Source: Streptomyces sp. AM 2-1-1 (lineage in GTDB: Bacteria; Actinomycetota; Actinomycetes; Streptomycetales; Streptomycetaceae). From it: DNA of 64,000 nucleotides. The translations under genes were made by a program, and so were the position numbers. Location of the stretch: positions 1,054,001 to 1,118,000 of the forward strand of contig NZ_CP119147.1 of the NCBI RefSeq assembly GCF_029167645.1, given 5' to 3'. Numbering within the stretch: the stretch's first letter is position 1; the number at the start of each line of letters is the position of its first letter. The notes below the pieces were generated by a model. It searched no databases. It was not told the DNA's origin and worked only from the letters and a program-made list of their open reading frames with translations. Shown piece after piece: positions 43,451-51,518 of the stretch.

Positions 43451-44242
43451 GTGCCGCCGTCCGACGCCAGCTCCCCCGACTCCCGTACCGCCGGTCCCAG
43501 CGGCGGGGTGCAGTCCCTGGAGCGCGCCTTCGACCTGCTGGAGCGCATGGCGGACGCCGGGGGCGAGGTGGGCCTGAGCGAGCTCGCCACGAGCAGCGGG
43601 CTGCCGCTCCCCACGATCCACCGCCTGATGCGCACCCTGGTGGTCTGCGGATACGTGCGCCAGCAGGCCAACCGCCGCTACGCGCTGGGGCCCCGGCTCA
43701 TCCGCCTGGGCGAGTCGGCGTCCCGGCTGCTCGGCACCTGGGCGCGGCCCCACCTCCAGCACCTGGTGGAGGAGACGGGCGAGACCGCGAACATGGCGCT
43801 GCTCGACGGCGACGAGGTGGTGTACGTCGCCCAGGCGCCCTCGAAGCACTCGATGCGGATGTTCACCGAAGTGGGCCGCCGCGTGCTGCCGCACTCCACC
43901 GGCGTCGGCAAGGCGCTGCTCGCGCACACCTCGCCGGAGGAGGTACGGGCGTTGCTGGCGCGCACCGGGATGCCCGCCGCCACCGAGAAGACGATCACCA
44001 CGCCGGACGCCTTCCTGGAGGCGCTGGAGCAGGTCCGCCGCTCCGGGTACGCCGTCGACGACAACGAGCAGGAGATCGGGGTGCGCTGCCTCGCGGTGGC
44101 CGTACCCGACTCCCCCACCGCCGCCGCGATCTCCATCTCGGGCCCGGCCGGCCGGGTGACCGAGGCGGCGACGGAACGGATCGTCCCGATCCTCCAGCGG
44201 ACGGCGAAGGAACTCTCCGAGGTCCTCACGGCGAGCGGTTAG
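43451..44242 (+). CDS. allR: IclR-family regulator of allantoin catabolism (AllR-like)
   Basis: A 263-residue protein. The N-terminal winged helix (about 20-80) has QSLERAFDLLERM and LSELATSSGLPLPTIHRLMRTL. The effector domain (about 90-260) has VYVAQAPSKHSMRMF, STGVGKALLA and DDNEQEIGVRCLAVAV, typical of glyoxylate/allantoin-responsive IclR proteins. The position divergent from allantoinase and near malate synthase matches AllR of Streptomyces, which represses purine catabolic genes. GTG 43451 has AAAGGA upstream. Confidence 0.9.
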   Translation: MPPSDASSPDSRTAGPSGGVQSLERAFDLLERMADAGGEVGLSELATSSGLPLPTIHRLMRTLVVCGYVRQQANRRYALGPRLIRLGESASRLLGTWARPHLQHLVEETGETANMALLDGDEVVYVAQAPSKHSMRMFTEVGRRVLPHSTGVGKALLAHTSPEEVRALLARTGMPAATEKTITTPDAFLEALEQVRRSGYAVDDNEQEIGVRCLAVAVPDSPTAAAISISGPAGRVTEAATERIVPILQRTAKELSEVLTASG

Positions 44243-44408
44243 CGGCCACCGCCCTTTCCTGCACGCGCCGGGCGCGCGGAACGCGGTGGGGCGGGCATGC
44301 CGGGCGGCCACCGGCATGCGGAACCCATTGCCCACGACGGAGGGCGGCGGGGCACCCTGGCCCCGCCGCCCTCCGTCGTACGGCCTCCCGCCAGGGGCAG
44401 CAGGTGCG

Positions 44409-44696
44409 TCACCCGCGCGGCGGCTCCCCGAAGAGATCGACCGCGTTCCGTACCGCGCGGAGTCCGGGCGCCAGGGCGCTCACGGAGCCGATCGCCCCGG
44501 CGATCAGCAGCAGGGAACGGCGGAGCCGGGGGATCTCCGGTACCCCGCCGGCCGCCATGGCGTCCAGCGCGGCGAGTTCCTCCTCCGCGATCCCCCGGTC
44601 GGAGAACTCCGCGGGGTGGCCGGCCAGCTCGCGACGGAGCCGGGACACCACTGTCCGCAACTCCGCGACCCTGGGGTCCTCGCTGCTCCCGGTCAC
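44409..44696 (-). CDS. Small DUF5955-like hypothetical protein
   Basis: About 95 residues from GTG 44696. A helical, charged N-terminal part (ELRTVVSRLRRELAGHP, EEELAALDAMAAGG) precedes RLRRSLLLIAGAIGSVSALAPGLRAVRNAV. It resembles the uncharacterised Streptomyces DUF5955 family. GGAGCAGGAGCGG lies before the chosen start; the frame is open to 44780, so a longer form is possible. Its hydrophobic stretch is too short for a certain membrane helix. Confidence 0.55.
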   Translation of the reverse strand: MTGSSEDPRVAELRTVVSRLRRELAGHPAEFSDRGIAEEELAALDAMAAGGVPEIPRLRRSLLLIAGAIGSVSALAPGLRAVRNAVDLFGEPPRG

Positions 44697-44922
44697 CCGC
44701 TCCTGCTCCACACTTCGCAACAACGCATTCCCCCTCGCACGCCGTCCTGCTGTATGCGTTCGGTCCCGGAGCGTGGTCAAGTGCGCCGGGGTGGAGGCAA
44801 GTTAACGCCATCGAAGGTGGCCGGCGCCACTCAGTGACGAGAAATCAGGGTTACCCCTGAGAGTGGTTCCGACTTCGCCCGCACCAGCCGAGCGGCGGCC
44901 TTTTCGGTGGTATGCAGGAGCC

Positions 44923-45549
44923 ATGGTTGCTGTTCGGAAGAACTCCCTGGTCACCGGGGTGCTGCTCGCCGCCGGAGGCGGCCGCCGACTCGGCGGACGC
45001 CCCAAGGCGCTCCTCTCCCACCGGGGGCGCCCGCTCATCGAACACGCCGTTCGATCCCTGCGCGACGGCGGCTGTGACCGGATCGTGGTGGTGCTGGGCG
45101 CCGCCGCCGACGAGGTGCGGGCCCGGTCCGTGCTCACCGGGTGCGCGGTCACCGTCAATCCGCGGTGGGAGCAGGGCATGGGCACTTCCCTGCGTGCGGG
45201 TCTCGCCGCGCTGACGGACACCGGGGCGCAGGCGGCGCTCGTCCTCCTCGTGGATCAACCGGGCATCGGCGCCGAGGCGGTCTCCCGGGTACGGACGGCC
45301 CACACCTCGCGGGCGAGCCTGGTGGCCGCCGCGTACGACGGGAAGCGCGGGCATCCCGTCCTCCTCGGCGCGGAGCACTGGGCCGGCGTGGCCGAGGCCG
45401 CCGACGGGGACCAGGGAGCCCGCGCCTACCTCCGGGAGCACCGCGCGGGGCTCACACTCGTGGAGTGCGGGGACGTGGCCCGCCCGTACGACATCGACAC
45501 GCCGGAGGACCTGAGACACCTGGCGGACCCCGGCACACAGGGCGGATGA
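44923..45549 (+). CDS. MobA/MocA-like molybdopterin nucleotidyltransferase
   Basis: A 208-residue protein. GVLLAAGGGRRLGGRPKALL is the NTP-binding signature (LAAGxGxRxGxxK) of MobA/MocA/NTP_transf_3 enzymes. VNPRWEQGMGTSLRAGL and LLVDQPGIG carry the catalytic and metal-binding residues, and RGHPVLL is also conserved. MocA transfers CMP to molybdopterin for xanthine-dehydrogenase-type enzymes. Its place in a purine-degradation cluster fits a cofactor supply for xanthine dehydrogenase (inference); that enzyme is not in this window. ATG 44923 has CAGGAG upstream. Confidence 0.85.
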   Translation: MVAVRKNSLVTGVLLAAGGGRRLGGRPKALLSHRGRPLIEHAVRSLRDGGCDRIVVVLGAAADEVRARSVLTGCAVTVNPRWEQGMGTSLRAGLAALTDTGAQAALVLLVDQPGIGAEAVSRVRTAHTSRASLVAAAYDGKRGHPVLLGAEHWAGVAEAADGDQGARAYLREHRAGLTLVECGDVARPYDIDTPEDLRHLADPGTQGG

Positions 45550-45605
45550 CCGCGCTCGCGGGGCCGTGTCCGAGGCGACGCACCACCTGCCCCCGACGAT
45601 TGAAG

Positions 45606-45620
45606 TTCCACCATGAGGAA
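45606..45620. promoter_or_regulatory. TTCCACCATGAGGAA palindrome upstream of malate synthase
   Basis: TTCC-N7-GGAA, 44 bp before the malate synthase start. It resembles in half-sites the palindrome between allB and allR, so the same IclR-type regulator may bind both. An ATG inside it is not a gene start. Confidence 0.4.
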
Positions 45621-45663
45621 ACTACTATCCACGCACCAGAAGCCCCAGAAGGAGTGACCGCTC

Positions 45664-47283
45664 ATGTCCGGACCGGTGCCGTCCCCCCTGGCCGTCGTCG
45701 ACGCCGAACCCCTGCCCCGGCAGGAGGAGGTACTGACCGACGCGGCCCTCGAGTTCGTGGCCGAGCTGCACCGGCGGTTCACCCCCCGCCGCGACGAGTT
45801 GCTGGCCCGCCGGGGTGCGCGGCGCGCGGAGATCGCCCGTACGTCCACGCTGGACTTCCTGCCCGAGACGGCCGCCGTCCGCGCCGACGACTCCTGGCGG
45901 GTGGCGCCCGCACCGGCGGCCCTGGACGACCGCCGGGTGGAGATCACCGGCCCGACGGACCGGAAGATGACGGTCAACGCGCTCAACTCCGGCGCCCGGA
46001 TCTGGCTCGCCGACTTCGAGGACGCCTCGGCCCCCACCTGGGAGAACGTCGTCCTCGGCCAGCTCAACCTGATCGACGCCTACGAGCGGCGCATCGACTT
46101 CACCGACCCGCAGTCGGGGAAGACGTACGCCCTGCGGCCCGCCGGGGAGCTGGCGACCGTCGTCACCCGCCCGCGCGGCTGGCACCTGAACGAGCGTCAC
46201 CTCCAGCTCGACGGAGACCCGGTGCCGGGCGCGCTGGTCGACTTCGGCCTGTACTTCTTCCACAACGCCCAGCGGTTGATCGACCTCGGCAAGGGGCCGT
46301 ACTTCTACCTCCCGAAGACCGAGTCCCACATGGAGGCCCGGCTCTGGAACGACGTCTTCGTCTTCGCCCAGGACCGCCTCGGCATCCCGCAGGGCACCAT
46401 CCGCGCGACCGTGCTCATCGAGACGATCACCGCCGCGTACGAGATGGAGGAGATCCTCTACGAACTGCGCGACCACGCCTCCGGACTCAACGCCGGACGC
46501 TGGGACTATCTCTTCTCCCTCGTCAAGAACTTCCGTGACGGCGGCGCGAAGTTCGTCCTGCCGGACCGCAACGCGGTCACGATGACGGCACCGTTCATGC
46601 GCGCGTACACCGAACTCCTGGTCCGCACCTGCCACAAGCGGGGCGCGCACGCCATCGGGGGCATGGCGGCCTTCATCCCGTCGCGCCGGGACCCGGAGGT
46701 CAACAAGGTCGCGTTCGAGAAGGTGAAGGCGGACAAGGACCGCGAGGCCGCCGACGGCTTCGACGGTTCGTGGGTCGCCCACCCGGACCTGGTGCCGATC
46801 GCCCTCGCCTCCTTCGACGCGGTGCTCGGCGGGAAGCCGAACCAGAAGGACCGGCTCCGCGAGGACGTGTCGGTGGCTGCGGCCGACCTGATCGCCGTCG
46901 ACAGCCTGGACGCCCGCCCCACGTACGACGGCTGGCGCAACGCCGTCGCGGTCGGCATCCGCTACATCGAGGCGTGGCTGCGCGGCGTGGGAGCCGTTGC
47001 CATCTTCAACCTCATGGAGGACGCGGCCACGGCGGAGATCTCCCGCTCGCAGATCTGGCAGTGGATCAACGCGGACGTGGTCTTCGAGAACGGCGAACAC
47101 GCCACCGCGGAGCTGGCGCGCGAAGTCGCCGCGGAGGAACTGGCCACCGTCCGCGCCGAGATCGGCGACGAGGCCTTCGCGGCCGGTCGCTGGCAGCAGG
47201 CCCACGACCTGCTGCTCCAGGTCGCGCTGGACAAGGAGTACACGGACTTCCTCACGTTGCCCGCCTACGAGCAGCTGCGCTGA
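45664..47283 (+). CDS. aceB: Malate synthase A
   Basis: A 539-residue protein with the length and signatures of malate synthase A. KMTVNALNSGARIWLADFEDASAPTW is near the N-terminus, GPYFYLPKTESHMEARLWNDVF holds the catalytic Glu region, and LFSLVKNFRDGG, APFMRAYT and GGMAAFIPSRRDP follow. It condenses glyoxylate with acetyl-CoA to malate. Next to allantoin genes, it disposes of glyoxylate from ureidoglycolate; no isocitrate lyase is in the window. ATG 45664 has AGAAGGAG upstream. An AllR-like palindrome lies in its promoter region. Confidence 0.96.
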   Translation: MSGPVPSPLAVVDAEPLPRQEEVLTDAALEFVAELHRRFTPRRDELLARRGARRAEIARTSTLDFLPETAAVRADDSWRVAPAPAALDDRRVEITGPTDRKMTVNALNSGARIWLADFEDASAPTWENVVLGQLNLIDAYERRIDFTDPQSGKTYALRPAGELATVVTRPRGWHLNERHLQLDGDPVPGALVDFGLYFFHNAQRLIDLGKGPYFYLPKTESHMEARLWNDVFVFAQDRLGIPQGTIRATVLIETITAAYEMEEILYELRDHASGLNAGRWDYLFSLVKNFRDGGAKFVLPDRNAVTMTAPFMRAYTELLVRTCHKRGAHAIGGMAAFIPSRRDPEVNKVAFEKVKADKDREAADGFDGSWVAHPDLVPIALASFDAVLGGKPNQKDRLREDVSVAAADLIAVDSLDARPTYDGWRNAVAVGIRYIEAWLRGVGAVAIFNLMEDAATAEISRSQIWQWINADVVFENGEHATAELAREVAAEELATVRAEIGDEAFAAGRWQQAHDLLLQVALDKEYTDFLTLPAYEQLR

Positions 47284-47288
47284 TCCCG

Positions 47289-47340
47289 TCCGCTGCGAGG
47301 CCGGTCGGGAGGCTGCTCGGTCACCCCGCCTCGCAGCGGA
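47289..47340. terminator. 13-bp-stem hairpin between malate synthase and ATPase gene
   Basis: TCCGCTGCGAGGC (47289-47301) pairs perfectly with GCCTCGCAGCGGA (47328-47340). The right arm lies within the last codons of the convergent ATPase gene. Likely a bidirectional terminator. Confidence 0.6.
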
Positions 47341-47788
47341 TCTCCGCCCACACCGTCTTGCCCGGCGCCCCCGGGCGGGGCACGGTCCCCCAGCGCTCGG
47401 CGAGCCGCGAGACCAGGAGCAGCCCTCGGCCCGACTCCTCCTCGGCGTGCGGCTCGCACGGGGCGCCGGGTGAGGGACACCGTTCGGCGCGGGTGTCCGT
47501 CACCTCGATCCGCAGGGTTCGGCCCTCCACTTCCATGAGCCGCAGATGGAAATCGCGTCCTTCCACACGTCCGTGACGCACCGCGTTCGCAGCGAGTTCG
47601 GCGGCGATCAGAGAAAGGCTGTCGTTGGCGTCCGACGCGTAGGGATGCCCCCATTCGTGGAGCCGGAGCGAGACGAGCCGGCGGGACAGCCGGGCGCCGC
47701 GCGGAGTCGAGGAGAATCGCATCGCGAATTCCCTAAGCGCGGAACAGGTTTCAACCATTGCCCCGAGAGAGGTAATTGCTTCGTTCAT
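47321..47788 (-). CDS. RsbW/AbaA-type ATP-binding regulatory protein
   Basis: A 155-residue GHKL-ATPase-like protein. The N-box is LIAAELAANAVRHG and the G-boxes are IEVTDTR and SGRGLLLVSRLAERWG. Small proteins of this type stand divergent from XRE/DUF397 genes all over Streptomyces genomes. They are thought to work with them in developmental control. ATG 47788 has GAGG upstream. Kinase activity on a STAS partner is possible but not shown. Confidence 0.85.
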   Translation of the reverse strand: MNEAITSLGAMVETCSALREFAMRFSSTPRGARLSRRLVSLRLHEWGHPYASDANDSLSLIAAELAANAVRHGRVEGRDFHLRLMEVEGRTLRIEVTDTRAERCPSPGAPCEPHAEEESGRGLLLVSRLAERWGTVPRPGAPGKTVWAEIRCEAG

Positions 47789-47927
47789 GGGGAAAAGCCT
47801 CACGCCGTCCGCATACCGTGACCAGGACTGACACGCTGACGGCCCAGGGCTGTACGCGGCGGTACACACCCTGTACACGCGACGGCGCGTGAGGCCGCGG
47901 GGCGGAGCGATCGTGGAGGCAGGCGTC

Positions 47928-48761
47928 ATGCCGGAGCAGCAGCAACCACCCGAGGCGTACGAGAGCGGGACGGGCATCCTGGCCGTCTTCGGACGCCAGC
48001 TGAAACTGTTCCGGGTGGCGGCCGGCCTGGAACGCGCCGAACTCGGTACCCGGACCGGGTACTCCGCCTCCACCATCGCCGCGTTCGAGCAGGGACGGCG
48101 CATCCCGCCGCCGAAGTTCATCGACCAGGTGGACGAGGTCCTCGGGGCTCACGGCGTCCTGCGCACCGGCAAGGAGGAGGTGGCGCGCGCCCAGTATCCG
48201 GCGTTCTTCCGGGACGCCGCCAAGATCGAGGCCGAGGCTGCAGAGCTCGCCGCTTACGACACCCTGGTGGTGAACGGACTGCTCCAGACCGAGGAGTACA
48301 CCCGCGCGCTGCTGAAGGAGCGGCGCCCGCTCCTCGACGAGGCCACCATCGAACAGCGGGTGGCAGCGCGCCAGGCGCGCCAAGAGATCTTCCACCGCTG
48401 GCCCGCCCCGCTGCTCAGTCTCGCCATGGAGGAGTACGTGGTCACCAGAGGACTGGGCGGCCGAGAAGTCCGACGAGGTCAGCTCGAACACTTGCTGCTG
48501 ATCGGCGAGAAGCGCAACGTCGAGATCCAGATCATGCCCGCGGACCGCGAGGACAACGCGGGGGTGGACGGACCGTTCACCGTCCTCACCCCGCAACACG
48601 GTGAGCCGGTCGGCTACCTCGAAGTGCAGGGCCGGAGCACACTGGTGAGCGAGCGGGTGGAGGTCCGTGCCCTCTCGGCCCGCTATGGGATCATCCGAGC
48701 CCAGGCCCTCACCCCGCGTGAGTCCCTGGCCTTCATCGAGAAACAGCTGGGAGAGGTATGA
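47928..48761 (+). CDS. XRE-type helix-turn-helix regulator with DUF5753 domain
   Basis: A 277-residue protein. The N-terminal helix-turn-helix (about 20-75) has LKLFRVAAGLERAELGTRTGYSASTIAAFEQGRRIP. The DUF5753 domain (about 95-270) has AELAAYDTLVVNGLLQTEEYTRALL, RQEIF and PFTVLTP with a terminal SLAFIEKQL. It is a WhiJ/BldB-neighbour type regulator. The stop overlaps the first DUF397 gene (ATGA). ATG 47928 has GGAGG upstream. Confidence 0.9.
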   Translation: MPEQQQPPEAYESGTGILAVFGRQLKLFRVAAGLERAELGTRTGYSASTIAAFEQGRRIPPPKFIDQVDEVLGAHGVLRTGKEEVARAQYPAFFRDAAKIEAEAAELAAYDTLVVNGLLQTEEYTRALLKERRPLLDEATIEQRVAARQARQEIFHRWPAPLLSLAMEEYVVTRGLGGREVRRGQLEHLLLIGEKRNVEIQIMPADREDNAGVDGPFTVLTPQHGEPVGYLEVQGRSTLVSERVEVRALSARYGIIRAQALTPRESLAFIEKQLGEV

Positions 48762-48967
48762 ACGTCCACGTCACCACGGGTGGTTCCGTCCCCACGCTTC
48801 GCTGGTTCAAGAGCAGCCACAGCGGCGCCGAAGGCGGGCAGTGTCTGGAGGTCGCCGCCTCCACCGGCACCGTCCACGTCCGCGACTCCAAGCAGCGCAC
48901 CGGGCCCACCCTGACGGTCACCCCGGACGCCTGGGCGTCCTTCGTCACCGCGACCGCACGTGACTGA
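48758..48967 (+). CDS. DUF397 small regulator-associated protein, copy 1
   Basis: A 69-residue DUF397 protein with the family core RWFKSSHSGAEGGQCLEVA, HVRDSK and DAWASFV. DUF397 proteins are the usual partners of XRE/DUF5753 regulators and modulate development and antibiotic production. It is coupled to the regulator by a four-base overlap. It is nearly identical to the next gene. Confidence 0.9.
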   Translation: MNVHVTTGGSVPTLRWFKSSHSGAEGGQCLEVAASTGTVHVRDSKQRTGPTLTVTPDAWASFVTATARD

Positions 48968-49003
48968 CGCCGGCACGGACCTGCGGAGAAGGAGGGGAGA
49001 GGG

Positions 49004-49219
49004 ATGAACGGCCACGTCACCACGGGTGGTTCCGTCCCCGCGCTGCGCTGGTGCAAGAGCAGCCACAGCGGCGCCGAAGGCGGGGATTGCGTGGAGGTCG
49101 CCGCCTCCACGAGAACCGGCACCGTCCACGTCCGCGACTCCAAGCAGCGCACCGGGCCCACCCTGACGGTCACCCCGGACGCCTGGGCGTCCTTCGTCAC
49201 CGGGACGGCACGGGACTGA
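49004..49219 (+). CDS. DUF397 small regulator-associated protein, copy 2
   Basis: A 71-residue tandem duplicate of the preceding gene. It differs by six substitutions and a two-residue insertion (TR, after VAAS). It carries an extra Cys (RWCKSSHSG). AAGGAGGGGAGAGGG lies upstream of ATG 49004. The near identity in DNA as well as protein shows a recent duplication. Confidence 0.9.
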   Translation: MNGHVTTGGSVPALRWCKSSHSGAEGGDCVEVAASTRTGTVHVRDSKQRTGPTLTVTPDAWASFVTGTARD

Positions 49220-49339
49220 GTCGCCGCCCCCCACGGGCCCTCACGACGGGCCGGCCGCTCCGCCCCCGCTGGTGTGCGGGGGCGGGGCGGCCGGTGCGAC
49301 GCTCGGGGCGCCGCCAGGGTCAGGCGGTGTGCGGGTGGA

Positions 49340-51121
49340 TCAGACCAGGTCGGGGTACTGGTTCCAGCCCCCGGTGCCGATCTGGACGCGGGCCTTGAGC
49401 GGCGTCTTGGTGACGCCGGTGCCCGCGTAGAAGAACAGCTGGCCCTTGGAGTTCGACGCCAGGAGGTCGGCGATGCCGTCCCCGTTGATGTCGCCCGGGG
49501 CGGCGAGGTTGGTGTACTGGCTCCAGGCGCTGCCGCCGACCTGGACGCGCGCGCCGAACGGCGTGGCCGCCTTGCCGGTGCCGGGGTAGAGGAACAGCCC
49601 GGCAGAGCTGCGGGCCAGGAGGTCCGCACGCCCGTCACGGTTGTAGTCGCCGGCACCGACCAGCTTGTTGTACTGGCTCCAGCCGCTGCCGCCGATCTGG
49701 ACACGGCCCTTCAGCGAAAGGCCGTCGCCGTTGCCGGCGTAGAAGTACAGCGCGGTGGAGCTGCGGGCGATCAGGTCGCTCTTGCCGTCACCGTTCAGGT
49801 CGCCGGGACCGACGACGAGGTTGTACGACTTCGAACCGGCGGCGATCTCCGGGTCGTTCTCCGCGTAGACGGCCGTGTTGTACAGGTGGCCGTCGTACGT
49901 GCTGTGCTCGATCAGGTCCGAGTACCCGTCGGGCCGGAGCGCGACGCTGTGGGTGAGGCGGCTGACCGAGCGGGTCCAGCCCGTGCCGACGAGGTACTTC
50001 GTCGAGAGCTTCCCGAGGCCGGTGCCCTGGTAGTAGTACACGGTGCCGTTGCTGGTGCGGGCGAAGACGCCGGACTTGCCGAACGCCGCCATGTTGCCGG
50101 CACCGGCCAGCTGGGCGACCCCGCCCCAGTTGGTGGTGCCGGAGGTGAACCGGGCCTGGAAGAGGCCGTTGCCCTTGCCGTCGTAGAAGTACTGCTTGCC
50201 GTCGTAGCCGCGGGCGACGAGGTCCGCGGTGCCGTTGCCGTTGTAGTCGGTGCCTCCGGTGATCTGGTTGTACTGCAGCCAGCCGGTGCCGCCGATCTGG
50301 ATCGAGGTCTTGAACGGGTAACCGGAGACACTGCCGTTGCCGGGATACAGGTAGAGCCCGGTGGCGTTGCGGGTCACCAGGTCGGCGATACCGTCACCGT
50401 TGAGGTCGTCCGCGCCGACCAGCTGGTCGAACTGGCTCCAGCCGGCGCCGCCGACCTGGATGCCCTTGCCGAAGTTGCTTCCGGTCCCCGGGAAGAGGAA
50501 CAGTCCGGCGGTGCTGCGGGCGAGCAGGTCGGGCTTGCCGTCTCCGTTCAGGTCACCCGGAACGACGAGCTTGTTGTACGCCTGCCAGCCGCTGCTGAGC
50601 GTGGTGTACGAGCTCAGGCCGTCCTGGAGGGTCGCGTTGACGCCACTGTGGAGCCGGAGCGCTCCGGTGGGCGTGAGCGTGAGCAGGTCGGCCTTGCCGT
50701 CGCCGGTCATGTCACCCGGCAGCATCAGGTCCTTGACCTGGGCGGTCTCCCCGGAGAGGACGGCAGCACCGTCGTAGCCCCAGTCGGTCCACACGTCTCC
50801 CGAGTCCATGCGGTAGGCACTGTCGCCGGTGCCGTCGCCGTCGAAGTCGGCGCGCTGGGCAGCCCTGTTGTCGACCGCGGAACGGGCCGTCATGTTGTGC
50901 CGCTCGGGTGCGGCCGCGTTCTCACGGCCCGGGATCGTGAACGTGGGGCGCGTGTGGGTGGTGTGCGGCACGGTGACCGTGCCGGGGGTCGCGGCGTCGT
51001 TCCCGGCCGCGTGTGCGGTGATCGTCATCGAACCGCTGACCATCAGAGCGGCGCAGACGATCGCTGCCGCTGTGGCCGTCTTCCGGGTCCGCCGGGACCC
51101 GGGTATTGCGGGGTTGGGCAT
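49340..51121 (-). CDS. Secreted FG-GAP/VCBS repeat protein
   Basis: A 593-residue protein. The signal peptide is about 1-38 (AHA end). After a short linker, about eight FG-GAP/VCBS repeats run from 88 to the end. Each has a calcium-binding DxNGDGxxDL(L/V) loop followed by a strand such as GLFLYPGTG and a (V)QIGGxGWSQYN segment. It is probably an integrin-like beta-propeller. No catalytic domain is present. Such proteins are exported by many Streptomyces and may act in adhesion or as lectins; the ligand is unknown. Confidence 0.85.
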   Translation of the reverse strand: MPNPAIPGSRRTRKTATAAAIVCAALMVSGSMTITAHAAGNDAATPGTVTVPHTTHTRPTFTIPGRENAAAPERHNMTARSAVDNRAAQRADFDGDGTGDSAYRMDSGDVWTDWGYDGAAVLSGETAQVKDLMLPGDMTGDGKADLLTLTPTGALRLHSGVNATLQDGLSSYTTLSSGWQAYNKLVVPGDLNGDGKPDLLARSTAGLFLFPGTGSNFGKGIQVGGAGWSQFDQLVGADDLNGDGIADLVTRNATGLYLYPGNGSVSGYPFKTSIQIGGTGWLQYNQITGGTDYNGNGTADLVARGYDGKQYFYDGKGNGLFQARFTSGTTNWGGVAQLAGAGNMAAFGKSGVFARTSNGTVYYYQGTGLGKLSTKYLVGTGWTRSVSRLTHSVALRPDGYSDLIEHSTYDGHLYNTAVYAENDPEIAAGSKSYNLVVGPGDLNGDGKSDLIARSSTALYFYAGNGDGLSLKGRVQIGGSGWSQYNKLVGAGDYNRDGRADLLARSSAGLFLYPGTGKAATPFGARVQVGGSAWSQYTNLAAPGDINGDGIADLLASNSKGQLFFYAGTGVTKTPLKARVQIGTGGWNQYPDLV

Positions 51122-51518
51122 TCTGCCTCCTGTGGAAATGACGACTCCACGGAGAGCGGCGCACGTGCCGGAGCCGACTCACGCGTCACGCGGAGCCGGA
51201 TGTGATGGTGCCGTCGACGTGCCTTCGGTGTCGGTCGTGACCACCGGAGCACGGCATGACGGAAACGGAAAACCCCCCACCAGCGGTGGCGCCCCTCCCC
51301 AGGGTCGTGCAGTAGATCTATCTCCAGAAGGGCACCTCAGGCAAGTCCGTTGTCGGGCCGGATCCCGTTCCTCACGCATTCCCGATCGGATCTCCCCGGG
51401 CGGAATTCGGGAGGGAAACGGGCAGGTCGCACGTTAACGACGGGGAATGCGCAGCCGAAGAGGCGGAGGCGTCGTGGAGAAGGGACCGCGACCGCGGGCA
51501 CCCGCCGGAACGCCTCTC
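51122..51518. other. 397-bp intergenic region
   Basis: No gene recognised. It lies between two minus-strand genes and should hold the promoter of the FG-GAP gene and the terminator of the permease gene. No clear site was seen. Confidence 0.4.
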
